DNA of 61,458 nt. Source: an uncultured Oscillospiraceae bacterium. GTDB taxonomy: Bacteria; Bacillota; Clostridia; Oscillospirales; Ruminococcaceae. The notes beneath the pieces are model-generated. The model was not told where the DNA came from. It did not search any database and was given only the letters and a program-made list of their open reading frames with translations. The position numbers were made by a program, and so were the translations under genes. Positions 33,460 to 42,393 of the stretch are shown here, piece after piece (the first letter of the stretch is position 1; each line of letters begins with the position of its first letter). The stretch covers positions 1 to 61,458 of the forward strand of contig CAJTQM010000005.1 of the NCBI GenBank assembly GCA_910578255.1, read 5' to 3'.

Positions 33460-33567
33460 AAGGAAAATATTTTCCGGCGGCTCTTGCCGGAAAAAGGGTT
33501 TTCCGCTATAATGAAGCTGTAAAAGGCTTTTGCCTGATTTTTGAATCTGACTATAGAGGTGACCGAT

Positions 33568-34293
33568 TTGAAACATAGAAGAAAAATCGCCGGCATCCTG
33601 CTGGCGCTGCTGCTTTTGTCCGGATGCGGCAAAGCGGCCCAGTCTTCCGCGCCCGAGCAGGAGGTACAGGACGCCGCTACGCTTTTGCAGTTTGATTTGC
33701 CCAAGGCCGGCGACGATGTGGTGGTGATCAAGACCAGCATGGGAACGGTAAAGGTGATGCTCTTTCCCGAGACGGCCCCCAAGGCGGTGGAAAACTTTGT
33801 GACCCACGCCAGGGACGGCTACTACAATGGATTAAAGTTTTATAAGGTCCAAAAGGATAAATGTCTGTATACCGGCGACCCCAAAGGGGACGGAACCGGC
33901 GGCGAGAGCGTTTTTCGGGATGACGATGGGCGCACAGCGCCTTTTGAAGACGAGTATTCCATGGATCTGTGGCATTTTAACGGTGCGCTTTCCATGGTAA
34001 ACGACGGCCTGGAGGACAATAACGGCAGCCGGTTTTGCTTTGTACAGTCCTCCGGCGTCAGTTCGGATATGCTGCTGGAGATGAAAAAGATCGGCTTCCC
34101 CGCCAATGTGGTGGCCAAATACGCCGGCGTGGGCGGCGCTCCCTGGCTGGATACCAAGCAGGTGGTTTTTGCCCAGGTGTACGAGGGGCTGGAGGTGCTC
34201 GACGCCATCGCGGCGGTAGAAGTGGATGAAAACGGCGTTCCCAAAGAAAGCGTTGTCATCAACTCCATGTCGGTGGAAAAGTATCAGGGCTAA
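33568..34293 (+). CDS. Cyclophilin-type peptidyl-prolyl isomerase lipoprotein
   Basis: A secreted, membrane-anchored folding factor. TTG 33568 (AGAGGTGA upstream) gives 241 residues starting with a lipoprotein signal, KHRRKIAGILLALLLLSGC. The cyclophilin domain spans about 50-240: VVVIKTSMGTVKVMLFPETAPKAVENFVTHARDGYYNGLKFYKVQKDKCLYTGDPKGDGTGGESVF, FNGALSMVNDGLEDNNGSRFCFVQ, and VFAQVYEGLEVLDAIAAVEVD. Several active-site positions differ from human CypA, as is common in bacterial forms. Confidence 0.92.
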   Translation: MKHRRKIAGILLALLLLSGCGKAAQSSAPEQEVQDAATLLQFDLPKAGDDVVVIKTSMGTVKVMLFPETAPKAVENFVTHARDGYYNGLKFYKVQKDKCLYTGDPKGDGTGGESVFRDDDGRTAPFEDEYSMDLWHFNGALSMVNDGLEDNNGSRFCFVQSSGVSSDMLLEMKKIGFPANVVAKYAGVGGAPWLDTKQVVFAQVYEGLEVLDAIAAVEVDENGVPKESVVINSMSVEKYQG

Positions 34294-34308
34294 TGGAATA
34301 ACGGCAGG

Positions 34309-34372
34309 AAAGCAGGTGTGCAGGAAAATGGCGGCGGCAACCGCATATTTCTCCGGCCCGCCTGCTTTTTTC
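34309..34372 (+). terminator. Terminator after the cyclophilin gene
   Basis: AAAGCAGG (34309-34316) pairs with CCTGCTTT (34361-34368) and T-tail; an inner GCGG/CCGC hairpin occupies the long loop. Confidence 0.55.
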
Positions 34373-34545
34373 ACTGAACGGGGCAAAGGCCGCGCGTCCT
34401 TTCTCTGCAGGGTGTGCCGAGTATCCGACTGGACAGCGAAAAGGTTTTTGCCAGGGAGTTTTTGCCCCGGACGAAGGGGTTTGGAAGATGGTGTCAGATG
34501 GCGTCCGCGCTTTGGCGCGGATGAAATATGGAAAGGGGGATTTTT

Positions 34546-35745
34546 ATGAAACGGATTTTTCTGATCGTTCTGGACAGCTTTGGCATTGGTGACGCGCCGG
34601 ATGCGGCCCAATTTGGGGACGAGGGAAGCGACACCCTGCGGGCGGTGGCCCGGTCGGAAAAATTCTTCGTTCCCAACTTAAAAAAGCTGGGCCTTTTTGC
34701 AATCGACGGAACGCCCGGGCCGAAGGGCGGTGCGGCGGCCGGCGCCTTTGGGCGGCTGACCGAAACATCCCAGGGGAAAGACACGACCATCGGCCATTGG
34801 GAGATTGCGGGGATCCACTCGCCCAAGCCGCTGCCGGTGTATCCCAACGGCTTTCCGCCGCAGGTCATCCGGGTCTTTGAGGAGGCGACCGGCCGCGGGG
34901 TGCTGTGCAACCGGCCTTATTCAGGCACCCAGGTCATTGCCGACTACGGGGAAGAGCATCTTCGCACCGGCAAGCTGATTGTCTATACCTCGGCGGACAG
35001 CGTTTTCCAGATCGCGGCCCACGAAAGACTTGTGCCGCCAAAGCAGCTGTACGAATACTGCCGGGCGGCGAGAAAGATCCTGACCGGGGAAAACAGCGTG
35101 GGGCGGGTCATCGCCCGGCCCTTTGACGGGGAGGCGCCGTCTTTTTACCGGACGGCCAACCGGCACGACTTTTCGCTGACGCCCCCGGCTGTGACGATGC
35201 TGGATGTTTTGCATCAGGCGAAGATGGATACCATCGGCGTTGGGAAAATCGGGGATATTTTTGCCGGGCAGGGCATATCCGAAAGCATCCCCACCAAGGG
35301 AAATCCGGACGGAATGGCCCGGACCGATCAGCTGCTGGACCGGGATTTTCGGGGCCTTGCGTTTATCAACCTGGTGGATTTTGATATGTTGTACGGCCAC
35401 CGCAACGATGTAGACGGCTACGCGGCGGCGTTGAGTGATTTTGACCGGTGGCTGGGCGGCTTTTTACCCCGGCTGGGCGGTGAAGATCTGTTGATGATCA
35501 CGGCGGACCACGGCTGCGACCCGTCCACCCCCAGCACCGACCATTCCCGGGAGCGGGTGCCGCTTCTGGTCTATGGAAAGGGCGTCCGGGAAAATGTGAA
35601 CCTGGGGACACGGGACAGCTTTGGGGATATCGCCGCCACGGTGCTGGACGGGTTTGGACTGGATCCAACGCGGGTTTTTGGAACAAGCTTCTGGCCGCTG
35701 ATTGAAAAGAAGGAGGCTTCGCATGAACTGGGACAGGCTGATTGA
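34546..35745 (+). CDS. deoB: Phosphopentomutase
   Basis: Interconverts (deoxy)ribose 1- and 5-phosphate; alkaline-phosphatase superfamily, Mn-dependent. The 399 residues show IFLIVLDSFGIGDAPDAAQFGDEGSDTL (metal site), GRLTETSQGKDTTIGHWEIAG (the phosphorylated Thr), VDFDMLYGHRNDVDGYA and MITADHGCDPSTPSTDHSRERVPLLVYGK. ATG 34546 follows AAAGGGGG. A TCCGCGC/GCGCGGA hairpin lies just upstream (34502-34520). It is first in the deoB-cdd-pdp salvage operon. Confidence 0.96.
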   Translation: MKRIFLIVLDSFGIGDAPDAAQFGDEGSDTLRAVARSEKFFVPNLKKLGLFAIDGTPGPKGGAAAGAFGRLTETSQGKDTTIGHWEIAGIHSPKPLPVYPNGFPPQVIRVFEEATGRGVLCNRPYSGTQVIADYGEEHLRTGKLIVYTSADSVFQIAAHERLVPPKQLYEYCRAARKILTGENSVGRVIARPFDGEAPSFYRTANRHDFSLTPPAVTMLDVLHQAKMDTIGVGKIGDIFAGQGISESIPTKGNPDGMARTDQLLDRDFRGLAFINLVDFDMLYGHRNDVDGYAAALSDFDRWLGGFLPRLGGEDLLMITADHGCDPSTPSTDHSRERVPLLVYGKGVRENVNLGTRDSFGDIAATVLDGFGLDPTRVFGTSFWPLIEKKEASHELGQAD

Positions 35746-36148
35746 AAAAGCGTTTGAGGGGATGGAAAAATCCTACGCGCCCTATTCGGGTTTTCGGGTT
35801 GGAGCCGCCCTTTTAGCAAAAAACGGAACGATTTATACCGGATGTAATATAGAATCCTGCGCCTACTCGCCAACCATCTGCGCGGAGCGGACGGCGCTGG
35901 CCAAGGCGGTCAGCGAGGGGGAGCGGGCGTTTCAGGCGCTGGCCATCGTATCCAGTGCCGGGGCGGACGGGGGCTACACCTCACCCTGCGGCGTTTGCCG
36001 GCAGATGCTGTTTGAATTCTGCGAAGAAGGGATGCCGGTTATTCTGGCAAAGTCCAAGGAGGATTACCAGGTGGTTTCGTTGGGGGAACTGCTGCCCAGG
36101 GGCTTTGGCCCTGACAAGCTGGGGAAGGAGAGAGAAGCATGCGGATGA
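35723..36148 (+). CDS. cdd: Cytidine deaminase
   Basis: Deaminates (deoxy)cytidine to (deoxy)uridine. The 141-residue zinc enzyme has SYAPYSGFRVGAALL, GCNIESCAYSPTICAERTALAKAVSEG (zinc Cys plus catalytic Glu) and TSPCGVCRQMLFEF (remaining zinc Cys pair). ATG 35723 follows AGGAGG, inside the last codons of deoB; its own end overlaps the phosphorylase gene by 10 bp, so the three genes are translationally coupled. Confidence 0.95.
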   Translation: MNWDRLIEKAFEGMEKSYAPYSGFRVGAALLAKNGTIYTGCNIESCAYSPTICAERTALAKAVSEGERAFQALAIVSSAGADGGYTSPCGVCRQMLFEFCEEGMPVILAKSKEDYQVVSLGELLPRGFGPDKLGKEREACG

Positions 36149-37443
36149 TCGATCTGATCGAGCGAAAAAAGCAGGGAAAAGAATTAAGCGAAGAGGAACT
36201 TTGCTATTTTATCGAAGGTTTTACCGGCGGGAAGATTCCGAACTATCAGGCGGCAGCCTTTTTGATGGCGGTTTGTTTTACCGGCATGACCGATCGGGAG
36301 ATCGCCTGGATGACCGGCGCTATGGCCCGGTCCGGCGATCAGGTGGACCTGTCTTCCATTCCAGGGGTTAAGGTGGATAAGCACAGCACCGGCGGGGTGG
36401 GAGATAAAACAACCCTGATTCTGGCGCCGCTGGCGGCGGCCTGCGGCGTTCCTGTGGCGAAAATGAGCGGCAGAGGTCTGGGACATACAGGCGGGACGGT
36501 GGATAAGCTGGAGGCGATCCCCGGTTTCTGCACTGTAATGGACCGGGCGGATTTTCTGCGGACGGTTCGGGAGACGGGCGTCTGCGTCGTCGGTCAGTCG
36601 GGGAATCTGGCGCCGGCGGACAAAAAGCTTTATGCTTTGCGGGACGTAACCGGGACGGTGGATTCCATCCCGCTGATCGCAGCTTCGGTCATGAGCAAGA
36701 AAATTGCCGCCGGGGCCGACGCGATTGTGCTGGACGTAAAATACGGCGGCGGCGCGTTTATGAAAACGCCCCAGGACGCGGTGCGGCTGGCGCAGAAGAT
36801 GGTGGAGATCGGCAGGGCCTGCGGCCGGAAAATGGCGGCGGTCATCACCAATATGGACGTGCCGCTGGGCCGCTGCATCGGAAACGGCCTGGAGGTGGCG
36901 GAGGCCATCGAGGTTTTGCAGGGAAAGGGTCCTGCCGACCTGCGGGAGGTCTGTCTCGTGCTGGCGGCGCAGATGCTCTCTCTGGCGGGCAAGGGACCGG
37001 CGGACCGGTGCCGGCAGACGGCTGAAGAAGCGCTGGACAGCGGCGCGGCTTTGGAAAAATTCCGGCGGATGTGCGCCGCCCAGGGCGGCAGTTCGGAGAT
37101 TTTTGCAAAACCGCAGAGCCTGTACGAAAAGGCGACGGTATACCAGCTGAGCGCGCCCTGGTCCGGCTATGTCCGGCGGATGGACGCCGAAGCCTGCGGC
37201 CGCGCTTCGATGCTGCTGGGGGCCGGACGGGAAACGGCGGACAGTGTGATTGATCCGGCGGCGGGCATTGTATTGTGCCGAAAAACCGGAGACGCAGTGA
37301 AAGCGGGAGAAACGCTGGCGCGGCTTTACACCAACCGTTCCGACCGGATTGAGGAAGCAAAAAGGAAGCTTTTGGAAGGCTATGAGGTCGGGGAAGAGGA
37401 GCCGGCCGAGGTCCCGCTGGTCTATAAAATCATCATAGAATAA
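36139..37443 (+). CDS. pdp: Pyrimidine-nucleoside phosphorylase
   Basis: Phosphorolyses uridine and thymidine to base and (deoxy)ribose 1-phosphate, the substrate of DeoB. The 434 residues include DLIERKKQGKELSEEELCYFIEGFTGG, VDKHSTGGVGDKTTLILAPLAAACGVPVAKMSGRGLGHTGGTVDKLEAIPGF (phosphate and substrate sites), VLDVKYGGGAFMKT and the C-terminal barrel-sandwich domain (about 345-434). It belongs to the thymidine/pyrimidine phosphorylase family; DeoA is the alternative name. Confidence 0.94.
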   Translation: MRMIDLIERKKQGKELSEEELCYFIEGFTGGKIPNYQAAAFLMAVCFTGMTDREIAWMTGAMARSGDQVDLSSIPGVKVDKHSTGGVGDKTTLILAPLAAACGVPVAKMSGRGLGHTGGTVDKLEAIPGFCTVMDRADFLRTVRETGVCVVGQSGNLAPADKKLYALRDVTGTVDSIPLIAASVMSKKIAAGADAIVLDVKYGGGAFMKTPQDAVRLAQKMVEIGRACGRKMAAVITNMDVPLGRCIGNGLEVAEAIEVLQGKGPADLREVCLVLAAQMLSLAGKGPADRCRQTAEEALDSGAALEKFRRMCAAQGGSSEIFAKPQSLYEKATVYQLSAPWSGYVRRMDAEACGRASMLLGAGRETADSVIDPAAGIVLCRKTGDAVKAGETLARLYTNRSDRIEEAKRKLLEGYEVGEEEPAEVPLVYKIIIE

Positions 37444-37525
37444 GAAATATTCTCTAAGCATTATCAATACAGAAAAGAAACATTTTTCCAATGGTGTTTT
37501 TTAAATTTTTTATTCAGGTGATTTT

Positions 37526-38029
37526 ATGCCAAAATGTAGAATATGCGGCGTTAACGCACTGTTTTTAAAAGTCAACGAAGACGGTATCTGTAAATCCTGC
37601 GCAAAAAAGATTGCGAAGGGAAAGATTTCTCCACCAGAAAAAGATTTTTCTGAACTCCAAGAAGACGTGGAAAGAATAAGAATAGTAAAAAACAGATTGA
37701 TCGACGCGGTAAATGGGTTGCCTGAAAGGAGCTGTGTCCGATCTGATCCTAACTCTGTTTCTTTTGGTTTTGACGTTGAAGATGAAATGCTTCCGGCGGC
37801 CATTGAACTCGTGGTAGAGACCGGGCAGGCGACTACCTCCCTATTACAGCGTAAGCTAAAACTGGGATACGCCCGGGCGGCGCGGATCATCGACGAAATG
37901 GAAGCGCGCGGAATCGTGGGCCCGTTTGAGGGAAGCAAGCCCCGGCAGGTACTCATTAGCCGCCATCAGTTGATTGAGATGAAAATGCAGATGGATGCTG
38001 ATCAGACGTTTCCCCGAAAAAGGCGGTGA
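37526..38029 (+). CDS. Zinc ribbon + FtsK-gamma winged-helix DNA-binding protein
   Basis: A 167-residue protein with a C4 zinc ribbon (Cys4, 7, 22, 25), a charged helical linker, then residues 87-145 closely matching the gamma domain of FtsK/SpoIIIE: ETGQATTSLLQRKLKLGYARAARIIDEMEARGIVGPFEGSKPR. In FtsK this domain reads the polarity sequences (KOPS/SRS). Here it has no motor. In the usual GYNRAAR motif the Asn, which lies on the recognition helix, is Ala116. TGA overlaps the GTG of an Mrr nuclease gene, so it is likely its DNA-targeting partner. Composition is clearly more AT-rich than the flanks, suggesting acquisition. Confidence 0.85.
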   Translation: MPKCRICGVNALFLKVNEDGICKSCAKKIAKGKISPPEKDFSELQEDVERIRIVKNRLIDAVNGLPERSCVRSDPNSVSFGFDVEDEMLPAAIELVVETGQATTSLLQRKLKLGYARAARIIDEMEARGIVGPFEGSKPRQVLISRHQLIEMKMQMDADQTFPRKRR

Positions 38030-38475
38030 GTGTTGTTGTACCTACAGCGCCCAAAATAGCGGAGCAGGATTTTGACCATATGGACGGATTGGAGTTTGAA
38101 CAGTTTTGCGCTCAATTGCTGCGGGACAACGGTTTTAATCATGTCGAGGTTACAAAAGGCAGCGGCGATTTTGGTATTGATATACTGGCCGAAAAAATGG
38201 GTGTTACTTTTGCCATCCAATGCAAATGCTGCCAAAGTAAGGTCGGGAATTCCGCTATTCAAGAAGCTTCCTCCGGTAGGGATTATTACAATCGAATGGT
38301 TGGGGTTGTTATGACGAATAATTCCTTTACTCCGCAGGCAGAAGAAACCGCCGAACGTACAAAAATTCTTTTATGGGACAGGTCAGAAATAGAAAAAATG
38401 ATAGCGTTTCAGGGGGGCAAAAGCAGGAATCTTTGTAAGGGAAAAGTACCAGTCATTCTGGGAGAGCCGGTCTAA
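38026..38475 (+). CDS. Mrr-type restriction endonuclease domain protein
   Basis: A 149-residue PD-(D/E)xK nuclease of the Mrr_cat type: MDGLEFEQFCAQLLRDNGFNHVEVTKGSGDFGIDILAEKMGVTFAIQCKCCQSKVGNSAIQEA. The likely catalytic set is Asp52 and Gln65-X-Lys67, with the early Glu and trailing Gln-Glu also conserved. E. coli Mrr cleaves methylated DNA; this protein lacks Mrr's own N-terminal winged helix, and the preceding gene supplies one. GTG 38026 overlaps the previous stop (GTGA); ATG 38083 is an alternative. AT-rich like its partner. Confidence 0.87.
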   Translation: MSVVVPTAPKIAEQDFDHMDGLEFEQFCAQLLRDNGFNHVEVTKGSGDFGIDILAEKMGVTFAIQCKCCQSKVGNSAIQEASSGRDYYNRMVGVVMTNNSFTPQAEETAERTKILLWDRSEIEKMIAFQGGKSRNLCKGKVPVILGEPV

Positions 38476-38573
38476 GGAAAAGTCCGGACTGGACAATTTT
38501 CCTCGTTGGGGCTAAAATAAGGGCAGAATCTGCGCCGCGAAAAAATGCGGCGGCTTGCGAAAGGTTGGTCGAT

Positions 38574-39386
38574 ATGAAAAAAATCACAGCCGATTATCAT
38601 CTGCACAGCGATGTTTCGCCGGACTGCAAAACACCGATGGAGGAAAGCTGTGAGGCGGCCCTGCAAAAAGGGCTGACCGAATTGGTGTTCACCGAGCATA
38701 TGGAGATGTTCAGTGCCGATTTTAAGCGCTATCCCATCGAATATATGCAAAAATATTTTGAAAATCTGGCCCGTTGCCGGGAAAAATTCGCCGGCAAGCT
38801 GACCTTAAAGGCCGGTGTGGAAATGGGTCAGGGCCAGGTGGATCGGGAATGGGAAAAAACCATCCTCGATTTGTTCCCCTTTGATTTTGTCATCGGGTCG
38901 GTCCATAAAATGGACAACGTAGATATGGGTAAGATGGCGTTTGCGGACGAGGCCGAAGCACACAAAATCACTCAGCAGAATCTTGCGTACCTGTGGGAGT
39001 TGGTGGACACCTGTGATTTTGATTCGCTGGGCCATGTGGATCTGGTCAAGCGCTACGCGGCCAATCACGGGCTCAAGGTGGATCTGGCGGAATATTCCCA
39101 GCAGCTAAAGCCGATTCTGCACCGGCTGGCCGAGCGGGGAAAGGCGCTGGAGATCAACACCTCCGGTATTCGCCAGTCGCCAAAAGAGGCGCTGCCGTCG
39201 GTAAAAATCCTCAAGATGTTTAAAGAGGTCGGCGGCCGTTATCTGACCGTTGGGTCCGACGCGCACCTGGCAAAAGACGTGGGCGCGGATTTTGACATTG
39301 CGCGGGAAATGGCGCTGGAGGCGGGCTTTCGGCACATTGCCTTATACGAAAACCGCAAGCCAATTTTGATCTGCATCGACGAATAG
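38574..39386 (+). CDS. HisJ-family histidinol-phosphatase (PHP domain)
   Basis: A 270-residue PHP-family metal phosphoesterase. Metal ligands are visible in TADYHLHSDVSPD (first His pair), ELVFTEHMEMF, GVEMGQ, IGSVHKMD, GHVDLVKRY and TVGSDAHLAKDVG. The family dephosphorylates histidinol phosphate in histidine synthesis, but no other his gene is near, so the substrate is uncertain. ATG 38574 is taken over TTG 38565, which would overlap the GAAAGG ribosome site. Confidence 0.88.
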   Translation: MKKITADYHLHSDVSPDCKTPMEESCEAALQKGLTELVFTEHMEMFSADFKRYPIEYMQKYFENLARCREKFAGKLTLKAGVEMGQGQVDREWEKTILDLFPFDFVIGSVHKMDNVDMGKMAFADEAEAHKITQQNLAYLWELVDTCDFDSLGHVDLVKRYAANHGLKVDLAEYSQQLKPILHRLAERGKALEINTSGIRQSPKEALPSVKILKMFKEVGGRYLTVGSDAHLAKDVGADFDIAREMALEAGFRHIALYENRKPILICIDE

Positions 39387-39402
39387 GCGGGAGGAGAAGT
39401 TT

Positions 39403-40542
39403 ATGTATCGTTATGAGGAGAAACTCAGAAAATTTTTCGAGCAGAACCATCAGGAACTGGTGGATTTGATGGTGACCATCTGCCAGATCCCGGCCCCTTC
39501 AAACCAGGAGGAAAAGCGGGCGGCGTTTTGTAAACAGTGGCTGGAAAAAATCGGCGCGAAAAACGTGACCATCGACAAGGCGCTGAATGTGATCTATCCC
39601 ATGAACTGTGAAGGCTCAAACGAGATCGTGGCGGTGATGGCCCATTCGGACACGGTGTTCCCCGACCTGGAGCCGATGCCTTTGCGCATAGAAGAGGGAA
39701 AAATCTTTTCCCCCGGCATTGGGGACGATACGGCCAATGTGGCCATTATGCTGATGGTGGTAAAATTCATTTTGGAAAATCACCTAACGCCCAAAGGTGC
39801 CATGATGTTTGTGGTCGATTCCGGTGAGGAGGGCCTTGGAAACCTGAAGGGGTGCCGGCAGATCATGGAGGATTATGCCGGGCGGATCAAAGAGGTGATC
39901 GCTTTAGACGGGACCTACACCTCTATGGTGACCGGCGCGGTGGGCTCCATGCGCTATCGGGTAGAGGTACTAACCGAGGGAGGGCACTCCTACGGGCATT
40001 TCGGCAACCGCAACGCCATTCACCTTCTCTCCTCCATGATCGGTACTTTGTATGACATGAAGGTGCCGGAAGGGGGACGGACCACCTATAACGTGGGGAC
40101 CATCGAAGGTGGTACTTCGGTAAACACCATCGCCCAGCAGGCCAGTATGCTGTATGAATTTCGCTCCGACTGCAAGGAAAGCCTGGAAATTATGGACCGT
40201 TTTTTCCAAAGTGTGGTGGAAAGCTATCGGGCCATGGGTATTACGGTCAATGTCGAGTTGTTGGGCCTGCGTCCCTGCACCGGAAAGGTCGACCCCAAAA
40301 AGCAGGAGAATTTAATCGAGCGCTGCCGCAAGGTCATGACCTATTACACAAAAGAAACGCAGATTGGCACCGGTGCTGCTTCCACCGACTGCAATATCCC
40401 TTTGTCTCTTGGCATTCCGGCGGTCTGCTTCGGCGGATATGTGGGGCATAAGGGACACACTCGGCAAGAGTTTGTGGAACTGGACAGCCTGCGAACCGGT
40501 CCTCTGGTGGTCGGCACTGTTTTGACCGAGTATTTCCAATAG
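39403..40542 (+). CDS. M20-family metallopeptidase
   Basis: A 379-residue zinc peptidase/deacylase related to ArgE/DapE/PepT. The metal site is in VAVMAHSDTVFPD, PGIGDDTANVAIML and VVDSGEEGLGNLKG (catalytic Glu), with a lid domain at about 175-290 (EVLTEGGHSYGHFGNRNAIHLLSSMI) and the C-terminal ligand region VGHKGHTRQEFVELDSL. The exact substrate (peptide or acyl-amino acid) cannot be told from sequence. GGAGGAG precedes ATG 39403; it starts 16 bp after the phosphatase gene. Confidence 0.92.
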   Translation: MYRYEEKLRKFFEQNHQELVDLMVTICQIPAPSNQEEKRAAFCKQWLEKIGAKNVTIDKALNVIYPMNCEGSNEIVAVMAHSDTVFPDLEPMPLRIEEGKIFSPGIGDDTANVAIMLMVVKFILENHLTPKGAMMFVVDSGEEGLGNLKGCRQIMEDYAGRIKEVIALDGTYTSMVTGAVGSMRYRVEVLTEGGHSYGHFGNRNAIHLLSSMIGTLYDMKVPEGGRTTYNVGTIEGGTSVNTIAQQASMLYEFRSDCKESLEIMDRFFQSVVESYRAMGITVNVELLGLRPCTGKVDPKKQENLIERCRKVMTYYTKETQIGTGAASTDCNIPLSLGIPAVCFGGYVGHKGHTRQEFVELDSLRTGPLVVGTVLTEYFQ

Positions 40543-40559
40543 AATTTATCTCTTTAGAA

Positions 40560-40607
40560 ACGCAAAATTCAAGGGCTTCCGGTGTGTCCGGGGGCCTTTT
40601 TTGCGTG
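40560..40607 (+). terminator. Terminator after the M20 peptidase gene
   Basis: ACGCAAAA pairs with TTTTTTGCGT, enclosing a GGC/GCC-rich inner stem; the T6 tract lies in the right arm. Confidence 0.5.
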
Positions 40608-40803
40608 GAAAAACCGGTCGATCCAAAGGGGAAAAGAGAAATTTTTCCCCTTGCTTCGACGGTTTCCATGGATTACCACTGTACAAATCTGTCACTTTAT
40701 GCAATAATTTTGTAAAAAGTTGCTCGAATCTCTTGCTATTCTTTCGCATAAAGTATAAAATTAAAAATGGGTATCTGAAGATATCCACAGTGGGAGGAAG
40801 AAA

Positions 40804-42342
40804 ATGAAACGAGTCAGACAGATTGTCGGCCTTGTGCTGGCGGCAGTTTTCCTATTGGCGCTTTTTCCAGGCTGTGAAGAGCAGGCGGAGGGGTCGCTTC
40901 CGTCGCCTCAGATCGTTTTACGGGAAGGGACGGTGCTTTCCCAACAGCCGAGCGCCGAAAGTTCTTTAGGCAACGGCGAGACGCCGTCTTCCTCCGATCC
41001 ATCGGTGCTTTCTTCTCAGACAGCTGCGCCGTCTCAAAGCGCTTCGGCGCCGGCGTCGTCTTCGCAGGCGGTACAGTCGTCCTCTTCGAGCCAGACGACG
41101 TCCTCCTCGCAAAGTTCGGCGGTTTCCAGCAGTTCCAGCCAGGCGGTCAGTTCCAGCGTGCCGTCCAGTTCCAGCCAGGTGTCCAGTTCCACAGCGTCCA
41201 GCGGCGCTTCGTCCGGCTCTGGCAGCAGCTACAGCGGGGACGAGTACCGGGCAGTGTGGTTTTCCTATCTGGACATTTCCGGTATGCTCAAGGGGCAGAC
41301 GGAATCGGTATTCCGCAAAAACATCCGCAGCGCGTTCCAGAAAATTTCCGATTTGGGATGTAATGTGGCCCTCGTACAGGTTCGGCCTTTTGGGGACGCA
41401 CTGTATGAATCGGATTATTTCCCCTGGTCCTATCTTTGCACCGGAACCGAGGGGAAGGATCCGGGATTTGATCCGCTGGATGTTATGATCGACGAGGCCC
41501 GGGACTTGGATTTGGAGATCGAGGCTTGGGTTAACCCGTATCGGATCCGTCTGTCGAACAATAGAAACAATGCCCTTTGCAGCGAAAATATCGCCAGCCA
41601 GTGGGAGGACGAAGAGGAAGACTATGTGATTCGCTATAACGGCGGTATCTATTACAATCCGGCCCGGCCCGAGGTGCGTGAACTGATTGTAGACGGGGTG
41701 CGGGAGTTGGCGGCGCACTATGATCTGGACGGCATTCATTTTGACGATTATTTTTACCCTTCTCCGGACGACAGCTTTGACAGCACCGCTTACAAAGAAT
41801 ACAAAAGCGGCGGCGGTTCTCTTGGATTGGGCGACTGGCGGCGGGAAAACGTCAATATTCTCATCCGGGACGTGTATGCCGCGATTAAGGCGGAGGATTC
41901 GTCGATTCGATTCGGCATAAGTCCCCAGGGGAATACTTCGAACAATTATAACAGTCAGTACATAGATGTAGACAAGTGGCTTTCCAACAAAGGGTATGTG
42001 GATTACATCTGCCCGCAGATTTATTTCGGATTTAACAACGCTTCTTCGCCTTTTACCCAGACGGTGGCGTTGTGGAATAGCAAAATCAAGGTATCCGGTA
42101 TTTCGCTTTATGTGGGGCTTTCGCCTTACAAAATTGGCCTGACGGATACCTGGGCCGGAAGCAGCGGTAAAAACGAGTGGGTTACCGATTCTTCGATTTT
42201 GGCCCGTCAGGTCCAGTCCGCCAGAGACTATAAAAAATACGGTGGATTTGCCCTGTTCCGGTATGCGTCCCTGTTCGCGCCGGATTCGTCGGTAAAAAGC
42301 CAGGTGGAAAAAGAGAGAAACGCCTTGGCTGACGTTTTATAA
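40804..42342 (+). CDS. Secreted glycoside-hydrolase-like (GHL10/DUF187) protein
   Basis: A 512-residue surface protein. A signal peptide (VGLVLAAVFLLALFPGC) ends in Cys25 in an imperfect lipobox, so anchoring is likely but unsure. Residues about 60-140 are a Ser/Ala/Gln-rich linker. The remainder is a TIM-barrel of the GHL10/DUF187 family: YRAVWFSYLDISGMLKG, CNVALVQVRPFGDALYESDYFPWS, DLEIEAWVNPYRIRLSNN, HYDLDGIHFDDYFYPSPD and RFGISPQGNTSNNYNSQY. Acidic residues in GIHFDDYFYP are candidate catalytic groups. The substrate is unknown; a wall polymer is inference. It is followed after 51 bp by a paralogous giant protein. Confidence 0.9.
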   Translation: MKRVRQIVGLVLAAVFLLALFPGCEEQAEGSLPSPQIVLREGTVLSQQPSAESSLGNGETPSSSDPSVLSSQTAAPSQSASAPASSSQAVQSSSSSQTTSSSQSSAVSSSSSQAVSSSVPSSSSQVSSSTASSGASSGSGSSYSGDEYRAVWFSYLDISGMLKGQTESVFRKNIRSAFQKISDLGCNVALVQVRPFGDALYESDYFPWSYLCTGTEGKDPGFDPLDVMIDEARDLDLEIEAWVNPYRIRLSNNRNNALCSENIASQWEDEEEDYVIRYNGGIYYNPARPEVRELIVDGVRELAAHYDLDGIHFDDYFYPSPDDSFDSTAYKEYKSGGGSLGLGDWRRENVNILIRDVYAAIKAEDSSIRFGISPQGNTSNNYNSQYIDVDKWLSNKGYVDYICPQIYFGFNNASSPFTQTVALWNSKIKVSGISLYVGLSPYKIGLTDTWAGSSGKNEWVTDSSILARQVQSARDYKKYGGFALFRYASLFAPDSSVKSQVEKERNALADVL

Positions 42343-42393
42343 AACAAGGGATCAGGAGAGAAGCGGCGGCCAGCCGCGGGGGGAGGAGCCAAT

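Noticed and set aside
36184..37491. 435-codon minus-strand frame over pdp
   Set aside because: Shadow of a well-supported phosphorylase gene; low-complexity His/Arg/Pro composition.
40750..40775. Possible sigma-K -10 (CATA-N3-TA) upstream of the GHL10 gene
   Set aside because: The AC -35 element is missing at the right spacing and a sigma-A reading (TTGCTA-N17-TAAAAT) fits the same bases.
40990..41230. Repetitive TCC/AGC-rich DNA resembling tandem repeats
   Set aside because: It encodes the Ser-rich linker of the GHL10 protein; codons vary too much for a true DNA repeat array.
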